A DNA stretch of 64,000 bases from Smallanthus sonchifolius. Its lineage: Eukaryota; Streptophyta; Magnoliopsida; Asterales; Asteraceae. Made by a program: the position numbers and the translations under genes. The stretch is from contig CM042018.1 in the NCBI GenBank assembly GCA_023525975.1, positions 79,739,001 through 79,803,000 on the forward strand. Reading direction: 5' to 3'. Positions 33,766 to 45,760 of the stretch are shown piece after piece (position 1 is the first letter of the stretch; every line of letters starts with the position of its first letter). The notes beneath the pieces were generated by a model, which worked only from the letters and a program-made list of their open reading frames with translations, had not been told where the DNA came from and searched no databases.

Positions 33766-36602
33766 TGTCACACCCCGGCCGGCGACGGATTATACGCCGG
33801 GGCTGACGCGGTTGTTCATAAGCACATGATTGACTATTAAATGTGTTACTATAATTATTCATCAAAATTAAATATTCGTTACAAAGGGAGATTGAAACAT
33901 ATAGTTCATAATATAACATAATTTAGATTTATTATTGCTAGGTCCATAGCCCTATGTGATCAAGCATGGTCCTCAAATAGGTGCACCTGAAACATGTAAG
34001 TAAATGTCAACTACAAGTAGTTGGTGAGTAACATAGGTTTTGACACCAAGCAAAATTGAATATGTTTTACAATTCAATATGTTCAAAGCAAGTCTAAAGC
34101 ATAAATGTGAAAATATACAAAGTTCCAAAGGGTACAATCGAGCCATGTAAATGTATGCACAATCCCCCGGATTGCGTGAAGTTCCAACATGTATACACAA
34201 AACCCGCCAAGGTTTTGTGTTAAGTAATGAATCGGATTCCCGTATAAATGATCATAAAAGGTACTACCTTAGGCTTGTCACACAAGTTAATAATTGTACT
34301 AAACATGAACGCACGTATGGTCACCAAGTAGTTTAAGACATAAAGCACAAAGACCTTTACATAGGAACATAGGTAATTGAATTGTGTATGTAAACATGTT
34401 CCATACCGAGTATTTGTAAACAAAGTAAAGTAAAAGGGGCTATGAAACTCACGTGTAATGAAGCTATAAATGATAGGAATTGTTAATGATGGGTAGGCCT
34501 CGTGAGGATTTCTCACAATCAACCTACATGGATAATTGTATTCCAACTCAATGTATGTTTAATGGAAATAAGGAAATTCTAAGATTTTAAGGTTTCAAAG
34601 GGTTTGGGATTGGATATGGGATTTGTACAAGTTTTGTAGGAAAATTTATATGTTTATAAGGATAAGTTAATACTAATTAGAATTAATTAGAACTCTAATT
34701 AATTATATAGTATTTACAATAATAAAATGTTTGAATTTATTTATATAATTATTCTAAGATAATTAAATAAATAAATTATGGAATATGAAAAAGGTTTAAA
34801 TAATATTACATTTGGATTTATTTATATAATTATTCTAAAAATAATTAACAAATAAATTATGGAATGGAAAAGGTTTAAATAATTTATTTTATGTAAATAA
34901 AATAATAAACTATTTAAATAATTTCTTTAGTTTAAATGATTTATGAAAGAGATATTAAATGAATATAAATGTTAACTAAAATTAATTGAACTTGTATAAT
35001 TATTTATCTAAAATAATTATTTAAGTATTTAAAATATTTTAAATAATTATTTTTGTCAAAATAATTATTTATGTGTTTAGAATAATGTTTAAATAAATAT
35101 TTAAAGTTTGTTTTATAAACATGGTTATTTTATAAATAAAACATCATATTTAGATTTATTTAAATAAACCATTTATATTGTTTATTTAGGATTTATAATC
35201 AATTAAAATATATAAAACATCATTTTCATTTTCCTGTTTTTATAAAAGTTGTAGAATATATTTATTTGATTTATAAGAAGTAAATAATAATTTAAAACAT
35301 TATTTATGTATAAAAAGAATTACAAAAAGGAATTAAAATCCCAAAACCCGGCTGCCGGGACTCAAACCTGCGTCGAGCCCGGGCCGACCCACAAACACGC
35401 GCGCTTAACCATCAGACTGGCATGATGCCTTCTCCTGAAACCGGATCGATTAAGTTTTAACAAGAAACCCTAAGTCATCTTCTTCCCCAATTGACATCCG
35501 TAACCCTAGGTCTCCAAATTGACCCGATTACTCAAACGATTGAAACCCGAATCATGGGGCTTTCGTTCATGAGTCTGAGACGAGTTCTTTGGTACCAAAA
35601 TTACTTGAAATCGTTGAGTAATGGAGGAGAACGACTGAGCAAAACAGAGTCGTGTTCTTCGACTGGATTGGGTGCTAAAGAGATGTTTTGTGATGGAATT
35701 GAGGGTATGGGCAGCATGCAATGGGTTTCGTTAATGATTGTAGGCCTCTATTTATACGCAATTTGTGCGGGAATGGACTTATCAGTTAAATGGGTTTCAA
35801 TGGGATTTTGATTACGAGTTAACCATTATAAAAACCCGACTAAAGACAAAGGACGGATCGTTTGGTTGTCTTGAACGTAATGCCATTAACGATTTTGCAC
35901 GAAAATATCTCGGGGACGAGTTCAAGTTAAATGGTGCGCAAACCGGTCCCTGTGGGACTCGAACACGTGATCGGAGAAGGGGGAAGGGTTTGTCCGGAAT
36001 TTACAGTTTAGACCCTGAAGTTTCAATACTTATTTTTTTATGCACAAACTTTGATTTTTAATGAATTTAATGTTTCAGAATTTACATAATTAACCCTGAA
36101 CTTTTATAAAACATAGAATTATTAAATTTTATATTTTTTTTTATAAAATCTAGTAAATCTTTATATTATATTTAAATGTTATAAACACAAAAATATAATT
36201 TGTAATATAGAAATAGTTTTATTTCTATTAAAAATCATTTTCTTTGAAAATAAATAATATAGATTTTTATAAACTCTAATTTTTATAGAATTTATAATCT
36301 AGTTTTTATAAGTTGTATATTTATATATATATATATAGGATTAGAAATAACCTAGCATATATATATATATATTTATTTATTTCATTGAACATTAAAAAAT
36401 TATATACATAATCCCTTATATAAATATTTGTTATTTTTGAAATGAAACAATTGTATCCAATGTATGTATGTATGTATGCTCATGTAATGAAATGGATAAA
36501 TAGGATAGCTTTTATTAAAATGTAAAGATGCAAGTCATGTAATAATGAAATTACAAGTGCCGGAATAGTAAAAATAAAAGCCGGAAATTCCTAGGGATTA
36601 CA
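33766..36602 (-). mobile_element. Solo LTR G, minus orientation
   Basis: Flanked by perfect ACGGG (33,761-33,765 and 36,603-36,607). On the minus strand it starts TGTAATCCCTAGG and ends CCGGGGTGTGACA, a normal gypsy-type LTR. No internal or coding sequence, so it is read as the product of recombination between two LTRs. Very AT-rich at 34,650-35,330 and 36,060-36,460. On the minus strand two B-box-like motifs occur near 35,960 and 35,370. The 35,491-35,811 region has open frames that show no domain. Confidence 0.85.
35343..35440 (-). other. tRNA-like stretch inside LTR G
   Basis: On the minus strand TGCCAGTCTGATGGTTAAG resembles an A-box region and GGTTTGAGTCCCGG a B-box, about 45 bp apart. 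A second B-box-like TGTTCGAGTCCC lies at about 35,954-35,965. Neither folds into a clear cloverleaf. They may be tRNA-derived leader sequence or a small SINE remnant. Confidence 0.35.
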
Positions 36603-36742
36603 ACGGGAGATTCCCCGTCTTTTGAAAAGATCCTGAGTTATTAACTATTCCGCTGTGTTTATAAAACTCTGATGATATAAAACAAGAAACAGGTACCAAT
36701 CGTTGATCGCACGCCCAAGTAGGCTAAACCCGGGGAGTGACA
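36603..36742 (+). repeat. 5' LTR of C, right part
   Basis: Resumes after solo LTR G with AGATTCCCCGTCTT and ends GGGGAGTGACA at 36,742. It matches 62,050-62,178 of the 3' LTR. Confidence 0.85.
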
Positions 36743-36744
36743 GG

Positions 36745-36758
36745 TTGGTATCAGAGTC
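36745..36758 (+). promoter_or_regulatory. Primer-binding site of element C
   Basis: TTGGTATCAGAG, two bases after the LTR, complementary to the 3' end of initiator-Met tRNA. Confidence 0.85.
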
Positions 36759-36938
36759 ATTTGTTTCAGCAAATTAGATACTAGAAATTAGTATCTAAGC
36801 TGTAAATTGATTATAATATTATTTGGTTTTAGCAATTAAGATACTCAGGTAAGGTGTATAAGCTTAAACTAGTATAGACTGCCTGCTAAGAATAGTAGGT
36901 AGATCTTTTTAATAATTAAGTGATAAATATATATACAG

Positions 36939-37643
36939 ATGTCTGGAAATAGTTACTCTGCTTATATATTCGGACGATATGAAGAAGAACGTTATCATCC
37001 TACTGGATCCATCGAAAATCCTGTAATCATTTATGATACCAGTGATTCCCTTTCTGATCCTATCATCGTCTCTGACAATGAATCGTATCATCAAAATCAA
37101 TCTAGCTCATCCTGGATGGAAGCTACTTCGGATTTTGAGAATTGGAGAACTGATACTCCACCTCCAGTAAAACACGTAGACATAAATGAAGCTGGACCAA
37201 GTCGGTCTACTAAACCAAAGATGCGTGTTAGAATATCAACCGAGCATGTACACGTATCTGCAAAAGAAATGGAAGAGGTATATCAACAAATACCTGAGGA
37301 AGAAGAACGTGAAATATAAACTCAAGACTCATACCTCTATCCAGTTGGTGAAGAAAATCCTTATACTCTTCCAACAATGTTAGAGGAGTATATCAATGAA
37401 CCAACCAATGGTTCTGATGATCCGTATCATAATGTGTTTAAAAACATATTATTTGGTATTCATGAACCACCTTCTCGGTATAATTATTCTTCAGCTCATC
37501 TTGGAACACCCAAAGAATTCCTTGATCGGACCTTAAGAGAAACTGATGAAGTAAATAAAGAATCAAGGCAGGTCAAGGAAAGAGTTCGTCAACTTGAGAA
37601 AGAAAAAGAAAAGAAAAATAAAAGAAAAGATAAAATGAAATGA
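36939..37643 (+). pseudogene. Extra ORF 1 upstream of gag, element C
   Basis: Not a known domain. ATG 36,939 follows ATATACAG, a possible splice acceptor. 235 codons with one in-frame stop at 37,317 (TAA where the relative in B has GAA). It starts MSGNSYSAYIFGRYEEERYH, then is Ser/Asp-rich, with a repeated PVIIYDTSDSLSDPII-type segment, and ends with a charged coiled coil (EVNKESRQVKERVRQLEKEKE). Element B carries a clear homologue at 52,570-53,308, so this is a feature of the family. Possible Gag-like accessory or regulatory protein; function unknown. Confidence 0.65.
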
Positions 37644-37673
37644 AAGAATAAATTAATATCACTAAAGACCAAG

Positions 37674-37818
37674 GGTAACCATCCGACCGGTATGTAGTTA
37701 TCTGGCAAACCGAATGTTCTGTCTAAGGAAAGAATGGTGTATAAATCTCTTCTAGACCTGTCATTCTTTCCTGGGGAATATTTTAGTTGGAGGTACTACT
37801 CTAGAACGATAACCACCC
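37674..37818 (+). other. Conserved hairpin module, copy 3 (leader of C)
   Basis: Starts GGTAACCATCCGACCGG and ends GATAACCACC. AGGAAAGAATG (37,726-37,736) is the exact reverse complement of CATTCTTTCCT (37,762-37,772), giving an 11-bp stem with a 25-base loop. GTTATC near the start can pair with GATAAC near the end. It lies between extra ORF 1 and extra ORF 2. Confidence 0.7.
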
Positions 37819-37896
37819 TAGTCTACAAAATGTAATAATTTACTATTTCAGTATGTAAAATATAAAGTATAAATAAAAGTATTTTATTTTGTTCAG

Positions 37897-38146
37897 ATGA
37901 CTGGAAAAAGGAAAAGGTCCTTTCTATGTTCAAAAATATGATCCACCTGGATATGAGTTCCAACCAATGAATGTAATGGATTTAGAAATTGGAACCAGTT
38001 CAAAACATACAGGAAGTACTTATCGGACCTTAGGAGAATGAACACCTCCAGTGACTCCTTATGTACCTTCTATCAGTTTTCATTCTGCTCCAACGGCTGC
38101 AAACCGAAATCCGGATTATGGAGAAAATCCATATTATAATCCATAC
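37897..38146 (+). pseudogene. Extra ORF 2 upstream of gag, element C, left part
   Basis: ATG 37,897 follows TATTTTGTTCAG, a good acceptor-like sequence. An extra A in the run at about 37,907 puts it out of frame relative to the B copy, and a stop lies at 38,039. Readable motifs are KYDPPGYEFQPMN and TPYVPSISFHSAP. It is interrupted by element D at 38,147 and continues at 48,342. Unknown function. Confidence 0.6.
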
Positions 38147-38843
38147 TGTGACACCCGACAATTCAGGTCAATATCCGTACATGTTATAAACAAGTTTACA
38201 TTATAATTGTTTTTGTGATTTACTTAATTTCACAAACAAGGACATTAAGGCCTAACAAAAACCGTACATGGTCTCATTTCATATTTTGGTAATTCTAGGA
38301 GTTACCGGTTCACGTACCAGGATAACCCGACTAAATACGAACACTAGTGGTTAAATTTACACTTAAATCAAATGGTTTGATTTATTTAAATCCCAACCCA
38401 CTTGCTTGACTTTCCCGACCGAAAGTCAGGGGAGCCATTCCCCCACTTGCTAATACACTCAAATTCAGATAAAAACCATACCTCCTCAGTCGAAATCCCA
38501 CAATCCCTTCCATACTTCTCATTTTCATACGGCAATTTCCCAATTCTCCTTCTAGTCGAAGTCCAGTTTAAGGCAGAAATCCACCACAATTCGGTATTTT
38601 AAGAAGATTTCAAGTGTTCTAAAGAAAGTTTAACAGAAGATTCAAGACTCTTCTCTGTTTTCTTTCATCATCTTCATCTCGGTTTTAAGGTAAAAACTCG
38701 ATATTATCCACTTTATTTTCTTTAAAACCGTATCTAAGCCTACAAAAGGTTCAATCGCAAGTAAGATAACAAGAAAAGTGTGTCAAATTCAAGATTTGAA
38801 CATAAAAATATACAGGACGAATTCTGTCAATCAAAGTGCAGTA

Positions 38844-39166
38844 ATCGAAACTAGGAGTTTCGATACCTGTTCAATCGAAACTAGGAGTTTCGATACCTGC
38901 TGTTCAATCGAAACTAGGAGTTTCGATACCTGTTGATCGAAACTAGGAGTTTCGATACCTATTACTCAATCGAAACTAAGTAGTTTCGATATCTGTTTAC
39001 TCAATCGAAACTAAGTAGTTTCGATACCGATTGCCCAATCGAAACTAGGTAGTTTCGATACTATTCTTGCCAATCGAAACTAGGTAGTTTCGATACCCAA
39101 TTTACTCAATCGAAACTAGGTAGTTTCGACATCTGTTCTGTTCAATCGAAACTATGTAGTTTCGAT
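38844..39166. repeat. Ten-copy palindrome array, 5' LTR of D
   Basis: Core TCGAAACTAGGAGTTTCGA, spaced by 8-15 variable bases. The centre changes along the array (AGGAG in copies 1-4, AAGTAG in 5-6, AGGTAG in 7-9, ATGTAG in 10) while the arms stay paired. The 3' LTR copy is at 46,458-46,780, with one arm mutated (GAATCTAAG) and one centre changed. Confidence 0.85.
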
Positions 39167-39960
39167 ACCCATTCATCAGTCCCATGGGGCAGTAACTTAG
39201 AACTATTTTATAACGAAACAATTGTGGAAAAACTAAAAAGATAGTTAAAACAAAAGCAATCAGATCTGTTAAGTCGGATGAACAACTTATGTATAAGACG
39301 GGTAGCTTTAACACATTAGTACCCTTGTGTGATTAGGGTACGGATATACAAGAACTAGCACAAGTTTGTTTGCTAGGATTTCATCGGACACAAGGTGAGT
39401 TCACGGCCCCCTTTTAACTATTTACTGTTTTGTAAACATCGGGGGAGAAACATACTTACTTATTATGTTTTGAAAACATGAATTACATTGCTTATACATT
39501 TGACAATATAAACATTTTGGTTTAACTCCTTGTGAGTTTCACTAACCCCTTTTTCTAAGTTTTTGAAATGATTTGGGGTGGAAACATACTTGTAAAAGAC
39601 TTTTGTGTATAAATGAATGGAACTAATGATCTGACCGTATGTATGTATTGAGGGAACAATAAAGCGCTTAAAGTCCTCGTAATAAATTAGTAACCATTAG
39701 CTATGGATTTAGCCCGGGATTATATGAATAGTACTATTGGGGGTGACGCCTCCGGTCATGGTTAGTCGCGCTAACCAGGGGTCAAAATGGCCGAATGACC
39801 GCATATTGTCTTACTCGCAGAAAGGCGAGGGGAGGCACAGAAAGTTGGGGTTTGGTTACGGTCTCGTACATTACATACTATTTTGTATTCCTTGCAAGCT
39901 TACAAATGGGGTCAATAGATCGGATTAGTAATCATATTCATTGGTAATACATACAAAAGA

Positions 39961-40310
39961 GTTCTGATCAGGGTAAAATGATCAGGTTTTACACAAAAGG
40001 GTTCTGATCAGGTTAAAATGATCAGGTTTTACACAAAAGGGTTCTGATCAGGTTAAAATGATCAGGTTTTACACAAAAGGGTTCTGATCAGGTTAAAATG
40101 ATCAGGTCTTACACAAAAGGGTTCTGATCAAGGTAAAGTGATCAGGTTTTACACAAAAGAGTTCTGAGCAAGGTAAAGTGATCAGGTTTATCAAAAGAGT
40201 TCTGATCAGGATAAAATGATCAGGTTTAACAAAAAGAATTCTGATCAGGTTAAAGTGATCAGGTTTAAACGAAAGAGTACTGATCGGGTTAAAAAGATCA
40301 GGTTTAAACA
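39961..40310 (+). repeat. 40-bp tandem repeat, 5' LTR of D
   Basis: About nine units of GTTCTGATCAGGTTAAAATG followed by ATCAGGTTTTACACAAAAGG. Each holds two GATCAGG motifs 14 bp apart. The first five are almost identical; later ones drift and shorten. The 3' LTR has ten units (47,575-47,964). Confidence 0.9.
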
Positions 40311-40684
40311 TATTTTATGACGGTAAAGTCATGAACAAGTTTTCGGGGAAAAACTATAAGCAATAATATAACTAACTCTGTGAACTCACCAACCTTTGTG
40401 TTGACAATTTTAAGTATGTTTCTCAGGTGACCTCTAGCCATGGCGCGGTTGGAATAGGCTAGCTATGTTGGATCAATTCCTAGTAGCTGGAAGGACGTAG
40501 AATATCAAGTCTCAAGTCTGTCGTGATCTAGAAGAACTTAGATCATAGTATTTCTTAGTTTTAGTAATTGTATATGTAATCAAGTCTTAGAAATCATTAT
40601 TACAGCTTCCGCTATCGTGTAATGAACCAATCGTTACAACCTGTATTTATTTAATAAGTAAATAAAATATGGGGGTGTGACAGA

Positions 40685-40697
40685 TTGGTATCAAAGC
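40685..40697 (+). promoter_or_regulatory. Primer-binding site of element D
   Basis: TTGGTATCAAAGC after the LTR end; one mismatch (A for G) to the initiator-Met tRNA complement. Confidence 0.75.
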
Positions 40698-43310
40698 AAT
40701 GGTTTTAGCGAATTAGGTGTCCTTAGTGATACCTAGGCTCTAACCGGACTCATTTAGGGACCAAGATTTCTAAGACTTGCATCACACTAAAAACACCCAA
40801 GACTTGAGCATAGGAATTCCAACCGTTGCCGAACAATTTGTGTAGACTATTAGTGTATGGAGTTACACTAGGGTACCATTAGCTACACTAATACAATTAC
40901 ATGGCACATATAGTGAACACTTAAACACATACAATAAAGTGAAAATAATAAACACTTATAACATGTTATTGTTCGGGTTACGAGTCAAGAATAACGGGTA
41001 CTCAGCATACTGCAACCTTAGAAGATCGAGTTACGAGCTGAGCTTGAACGACGACGGCGGCGATCGTCAGTTACCGATCTTGGTATCACAACAGGTTGAA
41101 CTCGTACCAGAATCTGTACCTATACCTGCACCACAACTACTCCAGCCATGGAGGCAACTATCTTTCTAACGTATTTGTGGTATAAATACTCTTCTTCATA
41201 AGTTGTCGGATCGGATGCCTAGACTCTCGCCATGTTATATGGCAGGCATGATTGCCCAGACAGAAGGGAATTCAAGGTGAATAAGCAGGACTAAATGGGA
41301 GAGAACTCCAAGGGTCAGGAGACCCAGACATACATCAGGATCATGTGGATCCATGCATATATACAGACTTGGAGCATGAGTTGCTCGACACTCGTTTGAG
41401 GATCTCTGCCCAACACATAGTGCCTGAATTTCACCATACACATTTTTTTTAAGAGACACTGGTGGTGCCTCTCTACCCTTAGCCTCATCCGACAACTGCC
41501 ATATTCAGCAGATTCATGAGTATTGGTACACATAATTAACAGTAATCCGATAAAACAATACACACTCCTGTACAAATGTGCAAACGCAATCTAATGATCG
41601 TTTCAAATCACTTTTGATTAAAAGCTAGGGATAGAAGAAACACTATAGGGATCAGGCAAGGCAAATCATCATTACGGGTGCACACGTAATCATAATTTGC
41701 AGTGCATGGGAACTTTAGTGAGTCTTGCTGTCTAAGCTGATGATCAACTCATGTTCTCAATCACTTGATTAAGGATTAGATCTTAACAAATCAAACTTCT
41801 CAATTTGGTGCTCACAAAACAGTCTCCTAGGTTTGGAGGAACGAGAGAAATTCAAATTGAATTCAACCAATCCTTAGTAAATCCTGAACGATGAAGAAAT
41901 TCGCACATTCACTCTTTGAGATTCTACTTGTCAGGAATGCTTCAAATTGAGCGTTACAACAACTAACACTTACAGTAATTGCACAACTATTGTGGGAGAT
42001 TATGGCATAATCTCAGGATCCATCATACAGTTCAATCTCATAATTGCTTGAAAGTTACGCCAAGAGTGTTATGCACTAACTTCAGTAATAGGGCAGGGTA
42101 TTATTCTGACCCGCATACACATGGCACTTATGGATATTGTGGAAGCTTGTCATGAGACAAGTAGGAAATCGGACATTTCAGAATGTCGGTCAAACAGGAT
42201 TGCTCTCGCAGCCATTGACATTCAATATACCTTTAAGTCTAACTATTCTCTCGGTAATGGATAAGCCGGGTTTGATGCTCGAGCAAATGCCAAAGAAACC
42301 TAAGTGTGGACTAACGACTATTGTCGCACTAACCAAAACGACATGCAAAACTCTTAAAGGAGTCCCAAATGCGGAATTTCATGCTAATCTCATTAGTTCA
42401 TGATATGCATAAGGGATGTAAGCTCGAGCTATTCACAACAGGCCACTGTCCACAAAGAGTTGAGAAGAATAATCTATTACTATTTTGTACTCGCACTTCC
42501 TCAAAGTTCATCTTGTTGGATGGATCCCAGATTTAGCCTAGAAAAGAGGTGTGATTGCATCTTTCACTCCTAGTTTTCTATAATTGGGAAGCTCTAGAGC
42601 ATCTATTTTTAAGAAATGATCTCTTGGAGTAGATTCAGTTAGAATACAAAAGTCTCGACGTTCAACACTCATTACCTCAAGTGTATCCTTGTGCTAAGGA
42701 TTTTGAGGCCATAACCTGAATGAGTGGAATACGTAATGGTATGTCCCCAAAGTACTATTCAAACCCTAAGGAAGTGCAGATACACTGAATGACAACAAGA
42801 TGGCAATTGTAAAACTCCCAAAACATCTCAGCCAACTTAATGGGTTGACAAGCCCATAGCCCATTTTGGGGAAAACACTAATTCGATGAGACCATTCTTA
42901 CAGTATTATTATTCATTCCCTCAGCTAGACGGAATATGAATATCCCAAACAAACATCAAACTTCGTATGGCTTACATACTTTGAAGGTATGGTAGTCGAG
43001 ACATGAGTTTACATATCAGGACGCTACAACCCAAAGGCTAGTCTGCCTCGAAAGGTAGGGCGAGCAAAGGTGTAAAGTGGTGATTAGACTCGAAGTTCGC
43101 AAATAAGAGCTCCCAAGGAACATCAATTCCTAGCTCCATGAAGGCACATGGAGAGGAAAATCATAGAAAAGATGAAACCTGAAATAAGAGAAAAGTCTTA
43201 GTCCGGGAAAATGCTTTCGAAAAACATAAGAGGGACAAACATAAAGTTTCATTTTCATACTTTTTCATTTCTACCCAATATACAACAAAAACTTGGATAC
43301 CTCGTCGAGT
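40698..43310 (+). other. Unrecognised interior of D where gag and protease should be
   Basis: About 2.6 kb with only short open frames (longest 76-88 codons, e.g. 40,939-41,169 and 42,137-42,403). I find no gag core, CCHC knuckle or DSGA protease motif in any frame. Either gag is decayed beyond recognition or it has been replaced by other sequence; the RT starts abruptly near 43,318. Confidence 0.5.
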
Positions 43311-43317
43311 AATTTTT

Positions 43318-43920
43318 TTCATAAGACCGAGTTTCTCACCATGGGGAGTTCCGGTCCTGTTTGTAAAGAAAAAGGATGGAACCTTTAGAAGGTGCATCAA
43401 TTATCGGGAGTTGAACAAGCTGACAATCAAAAACCGGTATCCTCTTCCTCGAGTAGACGATTTGTTTGATCAACTTCAAGGGTCCAGTTTCTATTCTAAA
43501 ATTGATCTACAATCAGGATATCCTCAACTGAAAATTCAGGAAGAAGATATACCAAAAACGGCTTTTAGGACTCGTTACGGTCACTACGAATTCCTAGTTA
43601 TGCCATTTGGCTTGACTAATGCACCGGCCGTTTTCATGGACCTAATGAACCGCGTGTGCAAGCCATACTTGAATAAATTAGTGATTGTATTTATCGATGA
43701 CATATCAATATATTCACAAACCAATGAGGAACATGAACATCATTTGAAATCAATCTTGGAACTACTCCGGAATGAGAAGCGTTATGCCAAATTCTCTAAG
43801 TGTGAGTTTCGGATTCAAGAGGTTCACTTTCTCGGACACGTCATCAATAAGAAGGGTATTCATGTAATCCCAACCAAGATTGAAGCTATCAAAACTAGGA
43901 AGCACCAAGAACTCTGACTG
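43318..43920 (+). pseudogene. pol: Gypsy reverse transcriptase, element D
   Basis: IRPSFSPWGVPVLFVKKKDG begins at 43,323, out of frame with anything upstream. NRYPLPRVDDLFDQLQG, FYSKIDLQSGY and the catalytic FIDDI (43,690-43,704) follow in an open run of 168 codons (43,411-43,917), with LGHVINKKGI near its end. A frameshift lies at about 43,900 and a stop at 43,915. The fingers/palm motifs are normal, but the N-terminal region before IRPS is missing. Confidence 0.88.
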
Positions 43921-44600
43921 AGGTGCGTCAATTTCTGGGTTCGGCAGGATATTACAGGCGATTTATCGAGAATTTTTCAAAGATAGCCTTGCCTTTGACC
44001 ACGTTAACTCAGAAGGACAAAAAGTTTGATTGGACTGATAAACAAGAATCAGCGTTTCAATTGTTGAAGCAAAAAAAAATTTGCAGTACACCAATCATAT
44101 CCCTTCCCGAAGGAACTGACAATTCCATCGTGTACTGCGACGCATCACACCAAGGTCTGGGATGTGTATTGATGCAAAGAGAAAAAGTCATAGCGTATGC
44201 ATCCAGACAGCTAAGAGTACATGAGAAAAAAAAAAAAAAAAAAAATTATACGACTCATGATCTGAAATTGGGTGCTGTCGTGTTTACACTCAAGATTTGG
44301 AGATATTTCTTATATGGTACAAAATGTACTATCTTTACAAACCACAAGAGTCTCCAGTACATCTTTAATTAGAAAGAACTCAACATGAGTCAACTTCGTT
44401 GGGTAGAATTACTGAATGGTTACGACTGTGATATCAAGTATCACCCTGGTAAGGCAAATGTCGTAGCAGATGCCTTGAGTCGTAAGGAACGGGTTAAAAC
44501 TCTCCGTGTTCGTGCCCTAGGATTGACAATTCATGCGAGTCTCACGACTCAAATCCGGATGGCACAACAGGAGGCAATCAAAGAAGAAAACATTTAGAGT
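43921..44600 (+). pseudogene. Gypsy RNase H, element D (A-run insertion)
   Basis: RQFLGSAGYYRRFIENFSKI opens the connection. RNase H motif VYCDASHQGLGCVLMQ is near 44,130-44,177 and ends at NVVADALSRKE near 44,457-44,490. A run of about 21 A at 44,226-44,246 lengthens the segment after the RQL motif, another A run sits near 44,072, and a stop at 44,370 precedes KELNMSQLRW. Confidence 0.85.
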
Positions 44601-45760
44601 GAAGCTATACGAGGAATGATCAGACAATTAGAGCCAAAATCAGATGATACTTTATACTTTGCAAATAGAATTTGGGTGCCATGTTTTAGTAACTTACGGG
44701 AGTTGGTTATGGACGAAGCCCACAAGTCCAGGTACTCCATTCACCCAGGTTCGGATAAAATGTATAAGGATCTGAAAGAACTCTACTGGTGGCCGAACAT
44801 GAAATGAGAAATTGCTATTTACGTCGGTAAATGCCTGACATGTTCAAAGGTAAAGGCAGAACATCAGAAACCGTCGGGATTGTTATAACAACCCAAGATA
44901 CCTCAATGGAAATGGGAACAAATTTTAATGGATTTCATTACAAAGTTACCCAGAACACCTAGCAACTATAATACTATATGATAATCGTCAGTCGTTTGAC
45001 GAAATCCGTGTATTCACTACCAATAAAGGAGACAGATAAAAGTAAGAAGCGTGCAAGGCTAAATATTAAGGGAATTAAGGCTAGGCATGGTATGCCAGTT
45101 TCCATTTTCACAAAAAGGGACAGTCGATTCATGTCAAGAACCTGGCAGTCTTTACAATAAGCCTTGGGCACACGCCTTTACATGACCACTGCATATCATC
45201 CCCAGATGAACGGTCAAAGTAAAAGGACCATCCCAAATTTAAAAGATGTGCTCCGTGTGTGTGTAATCGATTTCAGAGGAAATAGGGATACTCACCGCCG
45301 TTGGATGAGTTTTCATATAATACCAACTACCATACCAACATTAAAGCCGCTCCGTTGAGGCTTTGTATCGTTGTAAGTGTCACTCATCGCTATGTTGGGC
45401 GGGGGTTAGCGAAAAGCATTTGACTGGTCCTGATATTGGCTAGGAAACCACTGACAAGATCGTCGAAATAAAAGATCGTCTGAAAGCCACTCAAGACAGA
45501 CGAAAGAGAGTGGAGCTAGCAACAGACGAAAACCATTAGAATTCCAAGTGATAGACAAAGTCACGTTGAAGGTCTCACCTTGGAAAAGAGTGGCAAAATT
45601 TGGCAACCGTGGCAAGCTTAACCCTAGGTACGTTGAACCATTTGAACGAGAGGATCAAATGAAAAAAAAAAAAAAATATACCCATCCTTGTTTAAGGATA
45701 CAACAGTTCAAGAGGACACAAATTGAATTTCGGGACGAAATTCTTCTAACATGGGGAGAA
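44601..45760 (+). pseudogene. Gypsy integrase, element D (broken, C-terminus lost)
   Basis: HKSRYSIHPGSDKMYKDLKE and CLTCSKVKAEHQKPS give the zinc finger. Core residues remain as LMDFITKLPR (about 44,928) and KRDSRFMSR (about 45,115); the Glu region near 45,300 is in another frame and altered (MSFHII). Stops at 44,804, 44,886 and 45,159. The C-terminal VSPWKRVAKFGNRGKLNPRYV block (near 45,570-45,635) ends abruptly at a 16-base A run (45,662-45,677); the rest, including any chromodomain, is gone. Confidence 0.82.
45750..45760 (+). promoter_or_regulatory. Polypurine tract of element D
   Basis: ATGGGGAGAA directly before the 3' LTR start at 45,761. Confidence 0.8.

Larger units (their letters stand above)
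38147..40682 (+). repeat. 5' LTR of element D
   Basis: TGTGACACCCG to GGGTGTGACA. Contains TATTTAAAT near 38,385 (weak TATA candidate), a leader-like region ending TTTTAAG|GTAAAAACTC near 38,690, ten palindromes (38,844-39,166), a donor-like CAAG|GTGAGTTCACGG at 39,391-39,403, nine 40-bp repeats (39,961-40,310), and ACTCACCAAC..GTTGAC..TTTCTCAG at 40,384-40,426. Short open frames in it have identical mates in the 3' LTR and are not genes. Confidence 0.95.

Noticed and set aside
35491..36061. Open frames of about 100 codons inside LTR G
   Set aside because: They lie in an LTR bounded by a target duplication, show no domain, and run against the orientation of the LTR.
38402..38602. Duplicated ORF pairs (38.4-39.9 kb and 46.0-47.5 kb) as gene duplicates
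   Set aside because: They are the same sequence in the two LTRs of element D.
39961..40310. CRISPR-like regular repeats
   Set aside because: The 40-bp units are contiguous with no unique spacers, lie in an LTR, and the sequence is plant.
40102..40311. Minus-strand frame with repeated KPDHFNLIRTL-type segments
   Set aside because: It is the translation of the 40-bp repeats in LTR D, not a protein.
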